This document shows, piece after piece, positions 35,920 to 42,692 of a stretch of DNA of 42,692 bases. The stretch is taken from positions 1 through 42,692 of the forward strand of contig CAAGIL010000031.1 in NCBI GenBank assembly GCA_900769905.1. The letters are read 5' to 3'. The notes under the pieces are model-generated. The model was not told the DNA's origin. It saw nothing but the letters and a program-made list of their open reading frames with translations, and ran no database searches. How positions within the stretch are numbered: position 1 is the first letter of the stretch; every line of letters begins with the position of its first letter. Source of the DNA: Rikenellaceae bacterium. GTDB taxonomy: Bacteria > Bacteroidota > Bacteroidia > Bacteroidales > UBA932. A program made the translations under genes and the position numbers.

Positions 35920-36522
35920 ATGAAGGGGAGTCTGGTAATATTGTCCTTTTTTGCCGCCGGCATATTGCTGGGTGTCCTGCACCTGCTGCCGGAGTCCTTT
36001 GACCTGTCCGGGGTGAGTATGGTGATACTCTGCCTGCTTATGGCTCTGGTCGGTTTTAGCGTGGGCAACAATCCGGATTCCCTGAACAACATAAAGACTC
36101 TGGACAGGAAAGTGCTGCTTCTGCCCCTGATGACGGTGCTCGGCACTTTCCTTGGCTGCACCCTGGCCTGGGCTCTGGTACGCTGCACGAGGCTTTCCGA
36201 CCTGCTTGCAATCGGAAGCGGCTTCGGGTACTATTCCCTGTCCAGCATATTGATAAGCGAAAGCAGGGGAGTGTCCCTCGGCACACTCGCCCTGCTCTCG
36301 AATATTATACGCGAAGTGATGGCTCTGCTTATGGCACCCCTCTTCAAGACGGCGTGCGGACCCCTCGCTCCAATTGCTGCCGGAGGTGCCACCACTGCCG
36401 ACACCACGCTTCCTGTGATTACTTCCGTCTGCGGGGAGAAGTATGCCGTGATCTCGATTTACCACGGTTTTGTAGTGGACTTCAGCGTCCCTTTCCTGGT
36501 CACCTTCTTCTGCGCGCTCTAG
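35920..36522 (+). CDS. lysO: LysO family lysine exporter, C-terminal half
   Basis: This 200-residue membrane protein matches the C-terminal two-thirds of E. coli LysO (DUF340), which exports lysine. Conserved stretches are ALVGFSVGNN, GSGFGYYSLSSILISESRG, LLSNIIREVMALLMAPL, GGATTADTTLPVI and YHGFVVDFSVPFLVTFF. About six transmembrane helices are visible. In Bacteroidetes LysO is commonly two genes. Here the N-terminal half (36519-36794) is on the opposite strand and the two stop codons overlap by 4 bases. The start lies one codon after the CE6-GH51 stop. Confidence 0.88.
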   Translation: MKGSLVILSFFAAGILLGVLHLLPESFDLSGVSMVILCLLMALVGFSVGNNPDSLNNIKTLDRKVLLLPLMTVLGTFLGCTLAWALVRCTRLSDLLAIGSGFGYYSLSSILISESRGVSLGTLALLSNIIREVMALLMAPLFKTACGPLAPIAAGGATTADTTLPVITSVCGEKYAVISIYHGFVVDFSVPFLVTFFCAL

Positions 36523-36794
36523 CTGCCCTTGCGGTGTATCCACTTCCAGAGCAGCCAGGCTCCGAGTACGCTTCCCAGGGTGCCGAGCACCGCTATCACC
36601 AGGGCTCTCAGACCCAGTGTGGGCAGGGCATTCATAACCTCCTCCCTGCTCCCGGCCTCCCAGCCCAGGAAGAAGAGCAGGGCCCAGGTGAGCACCAGGA
36701 TTACCTTCTGGATATGTGGGATGCCCTTTCCTCCCTTGCGGCACAAGTATCCCGCAAGGATGCCTCCGAGCATAAAGAGGATGACGGTGAACAT
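36519..36794 (-). CDS. LysO family lysine exporter, N-terminal half
   Basis: This 91-residue membrane protein has three predicted helices (MFTVILFMLGGILAGYL, VILVLTWALLFFLGWEAG and ALVIAVLGTLGSVLGAWLLW). It matches the first ~95 residues of full-length LysO. Its ATG overlaps the ychF stop by one base (TGATG), so translation is coupled to ychF. A 75-codon upstream extension in the same frame is only an out-of-frame reading of ychF. It is convergent with its partner half. Confidence 0.8.
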   Translation of the reverse strand: MFTVILFMLGGILAGYLCRKGGKGIPHIQKVILVLTWALLFFLGWEAGSREEVMNALPTLGLRALVIAVLGTLGSVLGAWLLWKWIHRKGS

Positions 36795-37894
36795 CAGACG
36801 TTGAACAGGAAATGCATCACGTCGCCGTCCTTGACCACGTACTCCTTGCCTTCGATGCCCATCTTGCCCGCAGCGCGCACTGCGGCTTCGGTCTTGTAGG
36901 TCACGAAATCCTCGTAACTTATGACCTCTGCGCGTATGAATCCCTTCTCGAAGTCGGAATGTATGACTCCCGCCGCCTTCGGGGCCTTGTCTCCCTTGTG
37001 TATGGTCCAGGCACGGCACTCGTCCGCCCCCGCGGTGAAGAAGGTCTGAAGTCCGAGGAGATGGTATGCGCTCTGGATGAGCCTGATGACTCCCGACTCC
37101 TCGAGCCCCATCTCTTGGAGGAACATCTGCCTGTCCTCGTAATCCTCAATCTCTGCGATTTCGGCTTCAGTGCGGGCGGAGATTATGAGTATTTCGGCCT
37201 GCTCGTTCTTCACCGCCTCGCGCACCGCGTCCACGTAGGCGTTGCCGTTGAGGGCTGATGCATCGTCCACGTTGCACACGTAGAGCACCGGCTTGTTGGT
37301 GAGCAGGAAAAGGTCTCTGGCGATTGCCGCCTCTTCCTCGTTCACCGGAACCACGCTCCTGCAGGACTTGCCCTGCTCAAGGGCCGCCTTGTAGCGCAGC
37401 AGCAGGTCCGCCAGTTTCCTGGCCTCCTTGTCTCCCGCCTTGCCTGCCTTCTCGGCCTTGGCCAGCCTTGCCTCCACGGTCTCCAGGTCCTTGATCTGGA
37501 GTTCCAGGTCCACCACCTCCTTGTCGCGCACCGGGTCCACGGAACCGTCCACGTGCACCACGTTCCCGTCATCGAAGCACCTGAGCACGTGCAGGATGGC
37601 GTCGCACTCGCGTATGTTCGCCAGGAACTGGTTGCCCAGGCCTTCACCGTGGCTCGCGCCCTTCACCAGCCCCGCAATGTCCACGATATCCACCGTGGCC
37701 GGGATGGTGCGCTGCGGCTTGCATATCTCCGACAGCACTTCGAGCCTCTTGTCCGGGACATTTGTGGAGCCCAGGTTCGGCTCAATGGTACAGAATGGGA
37801 AATTGGCGCTCTGGGCCTTGCCTGAGCTTATGCAGTTGAAGAGGGTGGATTTGCCGACGTTCGGAAGGCCGACGATACCGCATTTTAGAGACAT
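36794..37894 (-). CDS. ychF: Redox-regulated ATPase YchF (OLA1 family)
   Basis: This 366-residue Obg-family protein hydrolyses ATP rather than GTP and associates with ribosomes. G1 is GIVGLPNVGKSTLFN, G2 is ANFPFCTIEPNLG, G3 is DIAGLVKGASHGEGLGNQFL, and the G4 position reads CNVDD instead of NKxD, as in this family. A helical insert (about 130-180) and a C-terminal TGS domain (TFFTAGADECRAWTI to end) complete it. A -7 box lies at 37919-37926. The downstream gene is the LysO N-terminal half. Confidence 0.96.
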   Translation of the reverse strand: MSLKCGIVGLPNVGKSTLFNCISSGKAQSANFPFCTIEPNLGSTNVPDKRLEVLSEICKPQRTIPATVDIVDIAGLVKGASHGEGLGNQFLANIRECDAILHVLRCFDDGNVVHVDGSVDPVRDKEVVDLELQIKDLETVEARLAKAEKAGKAGDKEARKLADLLLRYKAALEQGKSCRSVVPVNEEEAAIARDLFLLTNKPVLYVCNVDDASALNGNAYVDAVREAVKNEQAEILIISARTEAEIAEIEDYEDRQMFLQEMGLEESGVIRLIQSAYHLLGLQTFFTAGADECRAWTIHKGDKAPKAAGVIHSDFEKGFIRAEVISYEDFVTYKTEAAVRAAGKMGIEGKEYVVKDGDVMHFLFNV

Positions 37895-37918
37895 ATCGAA
37901 TTCTTTTTAGATGAGTTG

Positions 37919-37926
37919 CAAAGGTA
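37919..37926 (-). promoter_or_regulatory. -7 element of ychF
   Basis: The minus strand reads TACCTTTG, a match to TAnnTTTG, 24 bases before the start codon. Confidence 0.55.
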
Positions 37927-37950
37927 CAGAAAAAATCGCTATATTGCGCT

Positions 37951-38802
37951 ATGAAACGAACTATGATGCTTCTGCTTATGCTGCTTTCCTTGCAGCGCGC
38001 GCAAGCCGGGGATAGGCCCGACTCGCTGCTTGTCGTATTCTGGAACCTGGAGAATTTCTTTGACTATAAATCCGATGCCAGGCCGCAGTACTGGACTTCG
38101 CGCCGCTTCCAGGCGAAGTGCGAGGGCGTGTGCAAAACCCTGCTGCTGATCGCGGACCGCTATGGGCAATTCCCTGATATTGTGGGGTTTGCGGAGGTGG
38201 AGAACAGGGCGGTAGTGAGCCGGATGCTGCGCAACACCCTGCTGCGCAAGGCGGGGTACGGAATCGTGCACTATGACTCGCCCGACCGGCGGGGCATCGA
38301 CTGCGCCCTCATCCACCGTCCGCCCCTGGTCCTGGAATCCGGCTCCGCCAGGCATCTCTACGACTCGACCGGGGCCGTGATGCAGACCCGGGATATCCTG
38401 CTGGCGTCTTTTGGGGAACTGTGCGTGCTGGTGAACCACCACCCCTCGAAGCTCGGTTCGGGAAAGGGTGCCGCGCGTGACGTCGCGATGGAGAGGATGC
38501 TTTTCCTGGCGGACTCGCTGCTGAACGCGGGAGCGGCCGGGGTGCTGGCGGTGGGCGACTTCAACGAGTGCCACTGGGAAGGGGAGGGGACCATCAAGTA
38601 CAACGGGGAATGGGAGAAGATAGACGGGTATTTCAGTTTCGGGGACATAGTGGTGCAGGAGGAGGTGTTCGACCATCCGCTGCTGCTGGAGAAGGACAGG
38701 AAGTACGGAGGCCTCAAACCCAGACGCACATTCATAGGCCCGCGATACAACGGGGGACTGAGCGACCATCTTCCCGTAATATTCAAAGTGGTGTGGAAAT
38801 AA
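37951..38802 (+). CDS. Secreted endonuclease/exonuclease/phosphatase family protein
   Basis: This 283-residue protein has a signal peptide (MKRTMMLLLMLLSLQRAQAG). The metal-dependent EEP fold is shown by VVFWNLENFFDY, IVGFAEVENRAVV (metal-binding Glu), DRRGIDCALIHR, LVNHHPSKLGSGKGA, AVGDFNECHWEG (catalytic Asp-x-Asn) and GLSDHLPVIFKV (terminal Asp-His). All catalytic positions look intact. Substrates in this superfamily include nucleic acids, phospholipids and inositol phosphates, and cannot be chosen here. The periplasmic location argues against DNA repair. Confidence 0.88.
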   Translation: MKRTMMLLLMLLSLQRAQAGDRPDSLLVVFWNLENFFDYKSDARPQYWTSRRFQAKCEGVCKTLLLIADRYGQFPDIVGFAEVENRAVVSRMLRNTLLRKAGYGIVHYDSPDRRGIDCALIHRPPLVLESGSARHLYDSTGAVMQTRDILLASFGELCVLVNHHPSKLGSGKGAARDVAMERMLFLADSLLNAGAAGVLAVGDFNECHWEGEGTIKYNGEWEKIDGYFSFGDIVVQEEVFDHPLLLEKDRKYGGLKPRRTFIGPRYNGGLSDHLPVIFKVVWK

Positions 38803-38857
38803 CTGTTGTTCGTTTCTTGGATTATTTTTATTTTTGCCAGGATTTAAACCACATACA

Positions 38858-40006
38858 ATGGAAATGACATCAAAGATTCACGAAAAATTCGTTTCCCTCT
38901 ACGGAGAGGGTGGCGTTCAATTCGCTGCCGCAGGAAGAATCAACCTTATCGGTGAGCATACAGACTACAACGGGGGTTACGTTTTCCCTGGAGCCATAGA
39001 CAAGGGTATAGTTGCCGAGATCAAGCCTAACGGCAGTGCCAGGATCAATCTCTATTCCCTGGATTACGATGCCTCCTGCAGCTTCAGCCTCAACGAGGAG
39101 GACAAGCCGGAGGAGCAGTGGGGCCGCTACATCTTCGGCGTGTGCCGCGAGACCATCAAGCGCGGCGGAAAGGTTGAGGGCTTTGATGCAGTTTTTGCAG
39201 GGGATGTGCCTCTTGGAGCAGGTCTGTCTTCTTCGGCCGCACTCGAGAGCTGCTTCGCCTTTGCGCTCAACGACCTTTTTGGCAACGGGATTGACCTCTT
39301 TGAACTTGCCAAGATAGGCCAGAGCACCGAGCACAACTACTGCGGCGTGAACTGCGGCATTATGGACCAGTTCGCTTCCTGCTTCGGTAGGAAGGGCAGC
39401 CTTATCCGTTTGAACTGCAAGACTTTGGAGTATAAATATTTCCCTTTCAATCCTGAGGGATACCGCCTTGTTCTTCTGGATTCCTGCGTGAAGCACGAGC
39501 TGGCGTCATCAGCATACAACAAGCGCCGCGCTTCCTGCGAGAACGCCGCTGCCGCCATTAAGAAGAACCATCCTGAAATCGAGTGCCTGAGCGACTGCAA
39601 CAGGCTTTGGCTCGACGAGGTGCGCGGAGAGATTCCTGAGGAGGACTTCCTGCGTGCGGAGTATGTGATCGGAGAGGTGCAGCGCGTGCTCGATGTCTGC
39701 GATGCCCTCGAGAGGGGTGACTACGAGACCGTTGGTGAGCTTATGTATCAGACCCACTTCGGCCTGAGCCGCCTCTACGAGGTAAGCTGCGAGGAGCTCG
39801 ACTTCCTCAACAAACTCGCCAGGAAGATGGATGTCACCGGCTCTCGCGTGATGGGCGGAGGCTTCGGCGGATGCACCATCAACCTCGTCAAGGACGAACT
39901 CTACGATGATTTCATCGCCAGCGCCAAGGCCCAGTTCGCCGCCAGATTCGGCCACGAACCTAAGGTTTACGACGTTGTAATCTCCGACGGCGCGAGAAGG
40001 CTGTAA
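38858..40006 (+). CDS. galK: Galactokinase
   Basis: This 382-residue GHMP kinase phosphorylates galactose to galactose-1-phosphate in the Leloir pathway. The galactokinase signature GRINLIGEHTDYNGG is at 26-40, the ATP loop DVPLGAGLSSSAALES near 116, and the C-terminal VMGGGFGGCTINLV is intact. I chose ATG 38858 over the in-frame ATG at 38834: the -7 box TATTTTTG (38829-38836) overlaps the latter. No other gal genes are adjacent. Confidence 0.96.
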   Translation: MEMTSKIHEKFVSLYGEGGVQFAAAGRINLIGEHTDYNGGYVFPGAIDKGIVAEIKPNGSARINLYSLDYDASCSFSLNEEDKPEEQWGRYIFGVCRETIKRGGKVEGFDAVFAGDVPLGAGLSSSAALESCFAFALNDLFGNGIDLFELAKIGQSTEHNYCGVNCGIMDQFASCFGRKGSLIRLNCKTLEYKYFPFNPEGYRLVLLDSCVKHELASSAYNKRRASCENAAAAIKKNHPEIECLSDCNRLWLDEVRGEIPEEDFLRAEYVIGEVQRVLDVCDALERGDYETVGELMYQTHFGLSRLYEVSCEELDFLNKLARKMDVTGSRVMGGGFGGCTINLVKDELYDDFIASAKAQFAARFGHEPKVYDVVISDGARRL

Positions 40007-40015
40007 GGGCATTGC

Positions 40016-40597
40016 CTATTTTGAAACACTGCGGGACCGCCTGATGGCGGCCCCGTTTGTGGTTTTAGGGAGCGCTGAGGGTTTGCGTTGATGCTTTCCT
40101 TGGGCTTGCAGGCATCTTCGGGGCTTTTTGTCCACGCAAATGGCCCTTTTTGTGGATGAAATGTCATTGAATGATGACGGATGTAGTTTTCGTAGCCACT
40201 TCCGTATACCGGCAGATTCGAATAGAAAGACACCAGTCGAGTCCCCATCGGAAAATAGTTTAATAGTAGGACAGTCATTCAGCGGAATACTATCCGGCTC
40301 GACATTTTCACCATAATGTCGGATGGTCATAAAAGCATCCTTGACAATTTTAAGCGCCCGAAGAGAGAGAATATTCAATTTGAGCACACCTACTTCTTCG
40401 GCTGATCTTGCATCGTACATTGAAATCAAGGTCCTTGTACTATCCCGATTTTGAACTGGGATGATTTCTCCCAGGGAAGAAGGATAAACCAGCCAACCGC
40501 AGGAATGAACAGATGTCCTTTCAATCACTTTTTCCAGTTTACGGGCGACATCCTTGGCTTGCTCGAATTCAGGAGAATTATTATTGGAAATATCCAT
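40016..40597 (-). pseudogene. Fragment of a second dnaE (DNA polymerase III alpha), catalytically dead
   Basis: The first ~146 codons (40160-40597) align with the DnaE palm/fingers: AKDVARKLEKVIERTSVHSC matches the AK-LEG-R-TGVHACG block, VGVLKLNILSLRALKIVKDA matches the GL-KMDFLGLKTLSIIK block, and LFSDGDSTGVFLFESAGIRK matches the LYS-G-T-G-FQFESAGM block. The catalytic Asp of KMDFLGL is Asn75. Homology stops at SSFNDIS, just before the invariant IAMNALYRPGP segment. The last ~45 codons are unrelated, and the final ones read through the galK terminator. The rest of the ~1200-residue polymerase is missing. It is unlikely to be a polymerase; a repurposed small protein is possible. Confidence 0.75.
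40032..40065 (+). terminator. Terminator of galK
   Basis: CGGGaCCGCC (40032-40041) pairs with GGCGGcCCCG (40046-40055) around TGAT, with one mismatch, and is followed by T-rich sequence. It lies 25 bases after the galK stop and inside the 3' tail of the dnaE-like frame on the other strand. Confidence 0.7.
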
Positions 40598-40691
40598 TGC
40601 CGTTGCTGTTATCGGACATTTTGCAAGTCATAATTGAACAAATCGAAAACAATATGGACGATAGTAACAACAATAATAGCATAAGGTTGAA

Positions 40692-40699
40692 TATCTTTG
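40692..40699 (+). promoter_or_regulatory. -7 element of the GH3 lipoprotein gene
   Basis: TATCTTTG matches TAnnTTTG, 42 bases before ATG 40741. No -33 TTTG is visible. The rest of the 40598-40740 gap shows nothing else. Confidence 0.5.
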
Positions 40700-40740
40700 C
40701 AGGCGATTTGATAGTTTGAAAATATTAAACAATGATATTT

Positions 40741-42692
40741 ATGAAAAAGAATTCAATCTTTCTTTCTCTGGCTCTTGTAGTTGCAGCATGCGGTCAGACA
40801 ACAACTCCGCAGGAGCGTCTTACGGCTCACGATGGGGAAATCAACAAGATTATTGCACAGATGAGTCTTGAAGAAAAAGTGGAAATGCTTCATAGCAAGA
40901 CAAACATGTCTTCAGAGGGTGTTCCAAGATTCGGAATCCAGGACATCAAATATGCCGACGGTCCTTTCGGTATCCGTGAAGAAGGTGTTCCGAACGGCTT
41001 CCAGTCTGCTGGTTGGGTGACAGACTCCGCTACTTATTTTCCTACCGGTTCGGCTCTTGCCGCTACATGGTCAAAGGAACTGGCATATAAATATGGTCAG
41101 GGAATGGGTGCTGAGGCACGCCGTCGTGGAAAGGATATCATTCTGGGTCCTGCCGTGAATATCCAGAGGCTTCCGGTGGGAGGAAGGACTTATGAGTATT
41201 TCAGTGAGGATCCCATGCTTGCTGCCGTTCTTGGGGTCGGCTATGTTCAGGGTGTCCAGGATGCCGGTACGGCTGCCTGCGTAAAGCATTATGCTCTCAA
41301 TAACCAGGAGCTCAACCGCGGAAGTGTGAATGTTGTATGCGATGAAAGGACAATGCGCGAGATTTATCTCAAGCCTTTCGAAGCTACTGTCAAGGAGGCC
41401 GGTGCCATGGCAATCATGCCTGCATATAACAAGGTGAATGGCTTCTATTGTTCTGAAAATGAGGTGCTTCTCAATAAGATTCTCAGAAAGGAGTGGGGAT
41501 TCCGCGGTCTTACAGTTTCAGATTGGGGTGGCACGCACTCCACAATGGGTGCAGCTCTCCATGGCCTTGACGTACAGATGACAGGAGACAACTATCTTGG
41601 TCCTGCTCTCATTGACTCGGTCAAGGTCGGAAAAGTTCCGGAAAGCGTAGTTGATGACAAAGTTCGTGAGATTCTTCGTGTACGTTTTGCAATTGAGGCC
41701 ATTCCTGATGACAAATGCAATCTTGAGACTGCTTCGCTTCCTGAGAGCCGTGCAACCGCATATGAGGTGGCTTCCAAATCTATTACTCTTCTAAAGAACG
41801 AAGGCGGACTTCTTCCTATCAAAAAGGATGTAAAGAAAATAGCTGTAATCGGCAGGAATGCCATTGCCTTGACTCAGTCAGGTGGTATGGGTGCAGGTGT
41901 TAAATCCGTATATGAGGTCACTCCTCTTCAGGGGCTTCAGAATAAGAAACCTGAGGGCGTTGAAATTTCTTATGCTCCAGCATATAAGGACTATATGGGA
42001 ATGTTCGCATTCTGGAGAGGTCCTGAATTCCTGAAGAATCACCCTGAGATTTCAGCAGAAATTGACGCACCTGCCGATCCTGAAATGCTTGCCGAAGCTT
42101 TGGCTCTTGCAAAGGATGCTGACCTTGTCATCTATTTTTTTGGTACCAATAAGTCAATCGAAACTGAAGGATCCGACCGTGATAACATCAATCTTCCGCT
42201 TGATCAGGAGAGAATTGCAGAGGAACTCGCAGCTGTAAACCCTAATATTGTAGGTGTCATGATATCAGGAGGTCCATGTGACCTTGTAAGGGTTGAGAAA
42301 TGCATCCCGACTCTTGTTCAGGGTTGGTGGAACGGTCTTGAGGGAGGAAATGCCCTTGCAGACGTACTCTACGGAAATATTGCTCCTTCCGGTAAGCTTC
42401 CTTTCACTTTCCCTGTAAGGCTTGCTGATTCACCTGCCTATGCTCTTGACAACTACCCTCAGAAGTCTGAAGTTGAGGGAGACCTTTTCGGTAATATGTA
42501 CAGGCAGGATGTGAGCGGACAGAGGAAGCGTACGAGAGCGGTTTCTTCAACTGCTTATTATTCAGAAGGTGCATTGGTCGGCTATAGATGGTTTGACACC
42601 AGGAATGTGCCTGTGATGTACGCATTCGGACATGGCCTTTCTTATGTCGATTTTGCTTACGGTGCAGTAAAAACAGACAAGGCTTCATATAA
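40741..42692 (+). CDS. GH3 beta-glucosidase/xylosidase lipoprotein (3' truncated by window)
   Basis: The frame is open to the window end, giving 650 codons. It starts MKKNSIFLSLALVVAACGQT, with lipobox VAAC, so it is probably a surface or periplasmic lipoprotein. ATG 40732 is an alternative start. GH3 features include ADGPFGIREEG, GPAVNIQRLPVGGRTYEYFS, CVKHYALNNQE and GLTVSDWGGTHS with Asp261 as the nucleophile. The second domain shows LLKNEGGLLPIKKDVKKIAV and PSGKLPFTFPVR. It differs clearly from the bglX at 1986-4358, being shorter before the nucleophile and with a lipid anchor in place of a cleaved signal. The fibronectin III-like end lies beyond the window. Confidence 0.92.
   Translation, partial: MKKNSIFLSLALVVAACGQTTTPQERLTAHDGEINKIIAQMSLEEKVEMLHSKTNMSSEGVPRFGIQDIKYADGPFGIREEGVPNGFQSAGWVTDSATYFPTGSALAATWSKELAYKYGQGMGAEARRRGKDIILGPAVNIQRLPVGGRTYEYFSEDPMLAAVLGVGYVQGVQDAGTAACVKHYALNNQELNRGSVNVVCDERTMREIYLKPFEATVKEAGAMAIMPAYNKVNGFYCSENEVLLNKILRKEWGFRGLTVSDWGGTHSTMGAALHGLDVQMTGDNYLGPALIDSVKVGKVPESVVDDKVREILRVRFAIEAIPDDKCNLETASLPESRATAYEVASKSITLLKNEGGLLPIKKDVKKIAVIGRNAIALTQSGGMGAGVKSVYEVTPLQGLQNKKPEGVEISYAPAYKDYMGMFAFWRGPEFLKNHPEISAEIDAPADPEMLAEALALAKDADLVIYFFGTNKSIETEGSDRDNINLPLDQERIAEELAAVNPNIVGVMISGGPCDLVRVEKCIPTLVQGWWNGLEGGNALADVLYGNIAPSGKLPFTFPVRLADSPAYALDNYPQKSEVEGDLFGNMYRQDVSGQRKRTRAVSSTAYYSEGALVGYRWFDTRNVPVMYAFGHGLSYVDFAYGAVKTDKASY

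Noticed and set aside
35569..36744. 391-codon minus-strand frame
   Set aside because: Covers the end of CE6-GH51 and lysO in antisense; His/Gln/Gly-rich, with no domain.
36795..37019. N-terminal extension of the LysO N-half
   Set aside because: It reads ychF out of frame; homology and coupling place the start at 36794.

Overview
The window looks like chromosomal DNA from an uncultured member of the Bacteroidales (Bacteroidota). The signs are Bacteroidetes-type -7 promoter elements (TAnnTTTG) before many genes, an alpha2-type glycyl-tRNA synthetase, a split lysine-exporter LysO, a TonB/beta-barrel cell envelope, SUF iron-sulfur genes and secreted GH3, CE6 and GH51 polysaccharide enzymes. I saw no tRNA, rRNA, CRISPR array or intact transposase.

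Left part (1-8,700). The 3' end of dnaE is followed by a 660-bp gene-free block built from three kinds of repeat. Next come a secreted GH3 beta-glucosidase (bglX), flanked on both sides by one degenerate 51-bp-period repeat family, and a secreted Sel1-repeat protein. A small accessory patch follows: a decayed restriction-modification 5' remnant and an AbiEi/AbiEii type IV toxin-antitoxin pair. Its palindromic promoter/operator recurs almost intact on the far side of the module. A minus-strand small RNA with its own promoter and terminator lies at about 8,660-8,751.

Central part (8,900-22,800) is mostly housekeeping. A leftward cluster reads sufS-sufE-sufT-folK-glyS and ends in a ThiL homologue that has lost most catalytic acidic residues. 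Then come ruvA, ybeY-mnmG, tonB, hflX, and ruvB-sdhA-sdhB, which has no cytochrome b subunit beside it.

Between the divergent ruvB and mfd lies an AT-rich 250-bp region with a dense cluster of DnaA-box-like 9-mers, a candidate replication origin. Rightward from it run mfd, coaX, a beta-barrel protein, a TPR protein, lptC and a membrane-anchored parvulin foldase, all on the plus strand. They look like a DNA-repair plus envelope-biogenesis block.

Right part (32,500-42,692). A deletion remnant of a secreted alpha-fucosidase-like gene precedes a two-domain CE6-GH51 enzyme that probably strips acetyl and arabinofuranosyl groups from arabinoxylan. The two halves of LysO follow, encoded tail-to-tail on opposite strands; the N-terminal half is coupled to ychF. 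Then come a secreted endonuclease/exonuclease/phosphatase, galK, a catalytically dead fragment of a second dnaE, and a GH3 lipoprotein cut by the window end.

All family assignments come from reading motifs by eye. No database search was possible.
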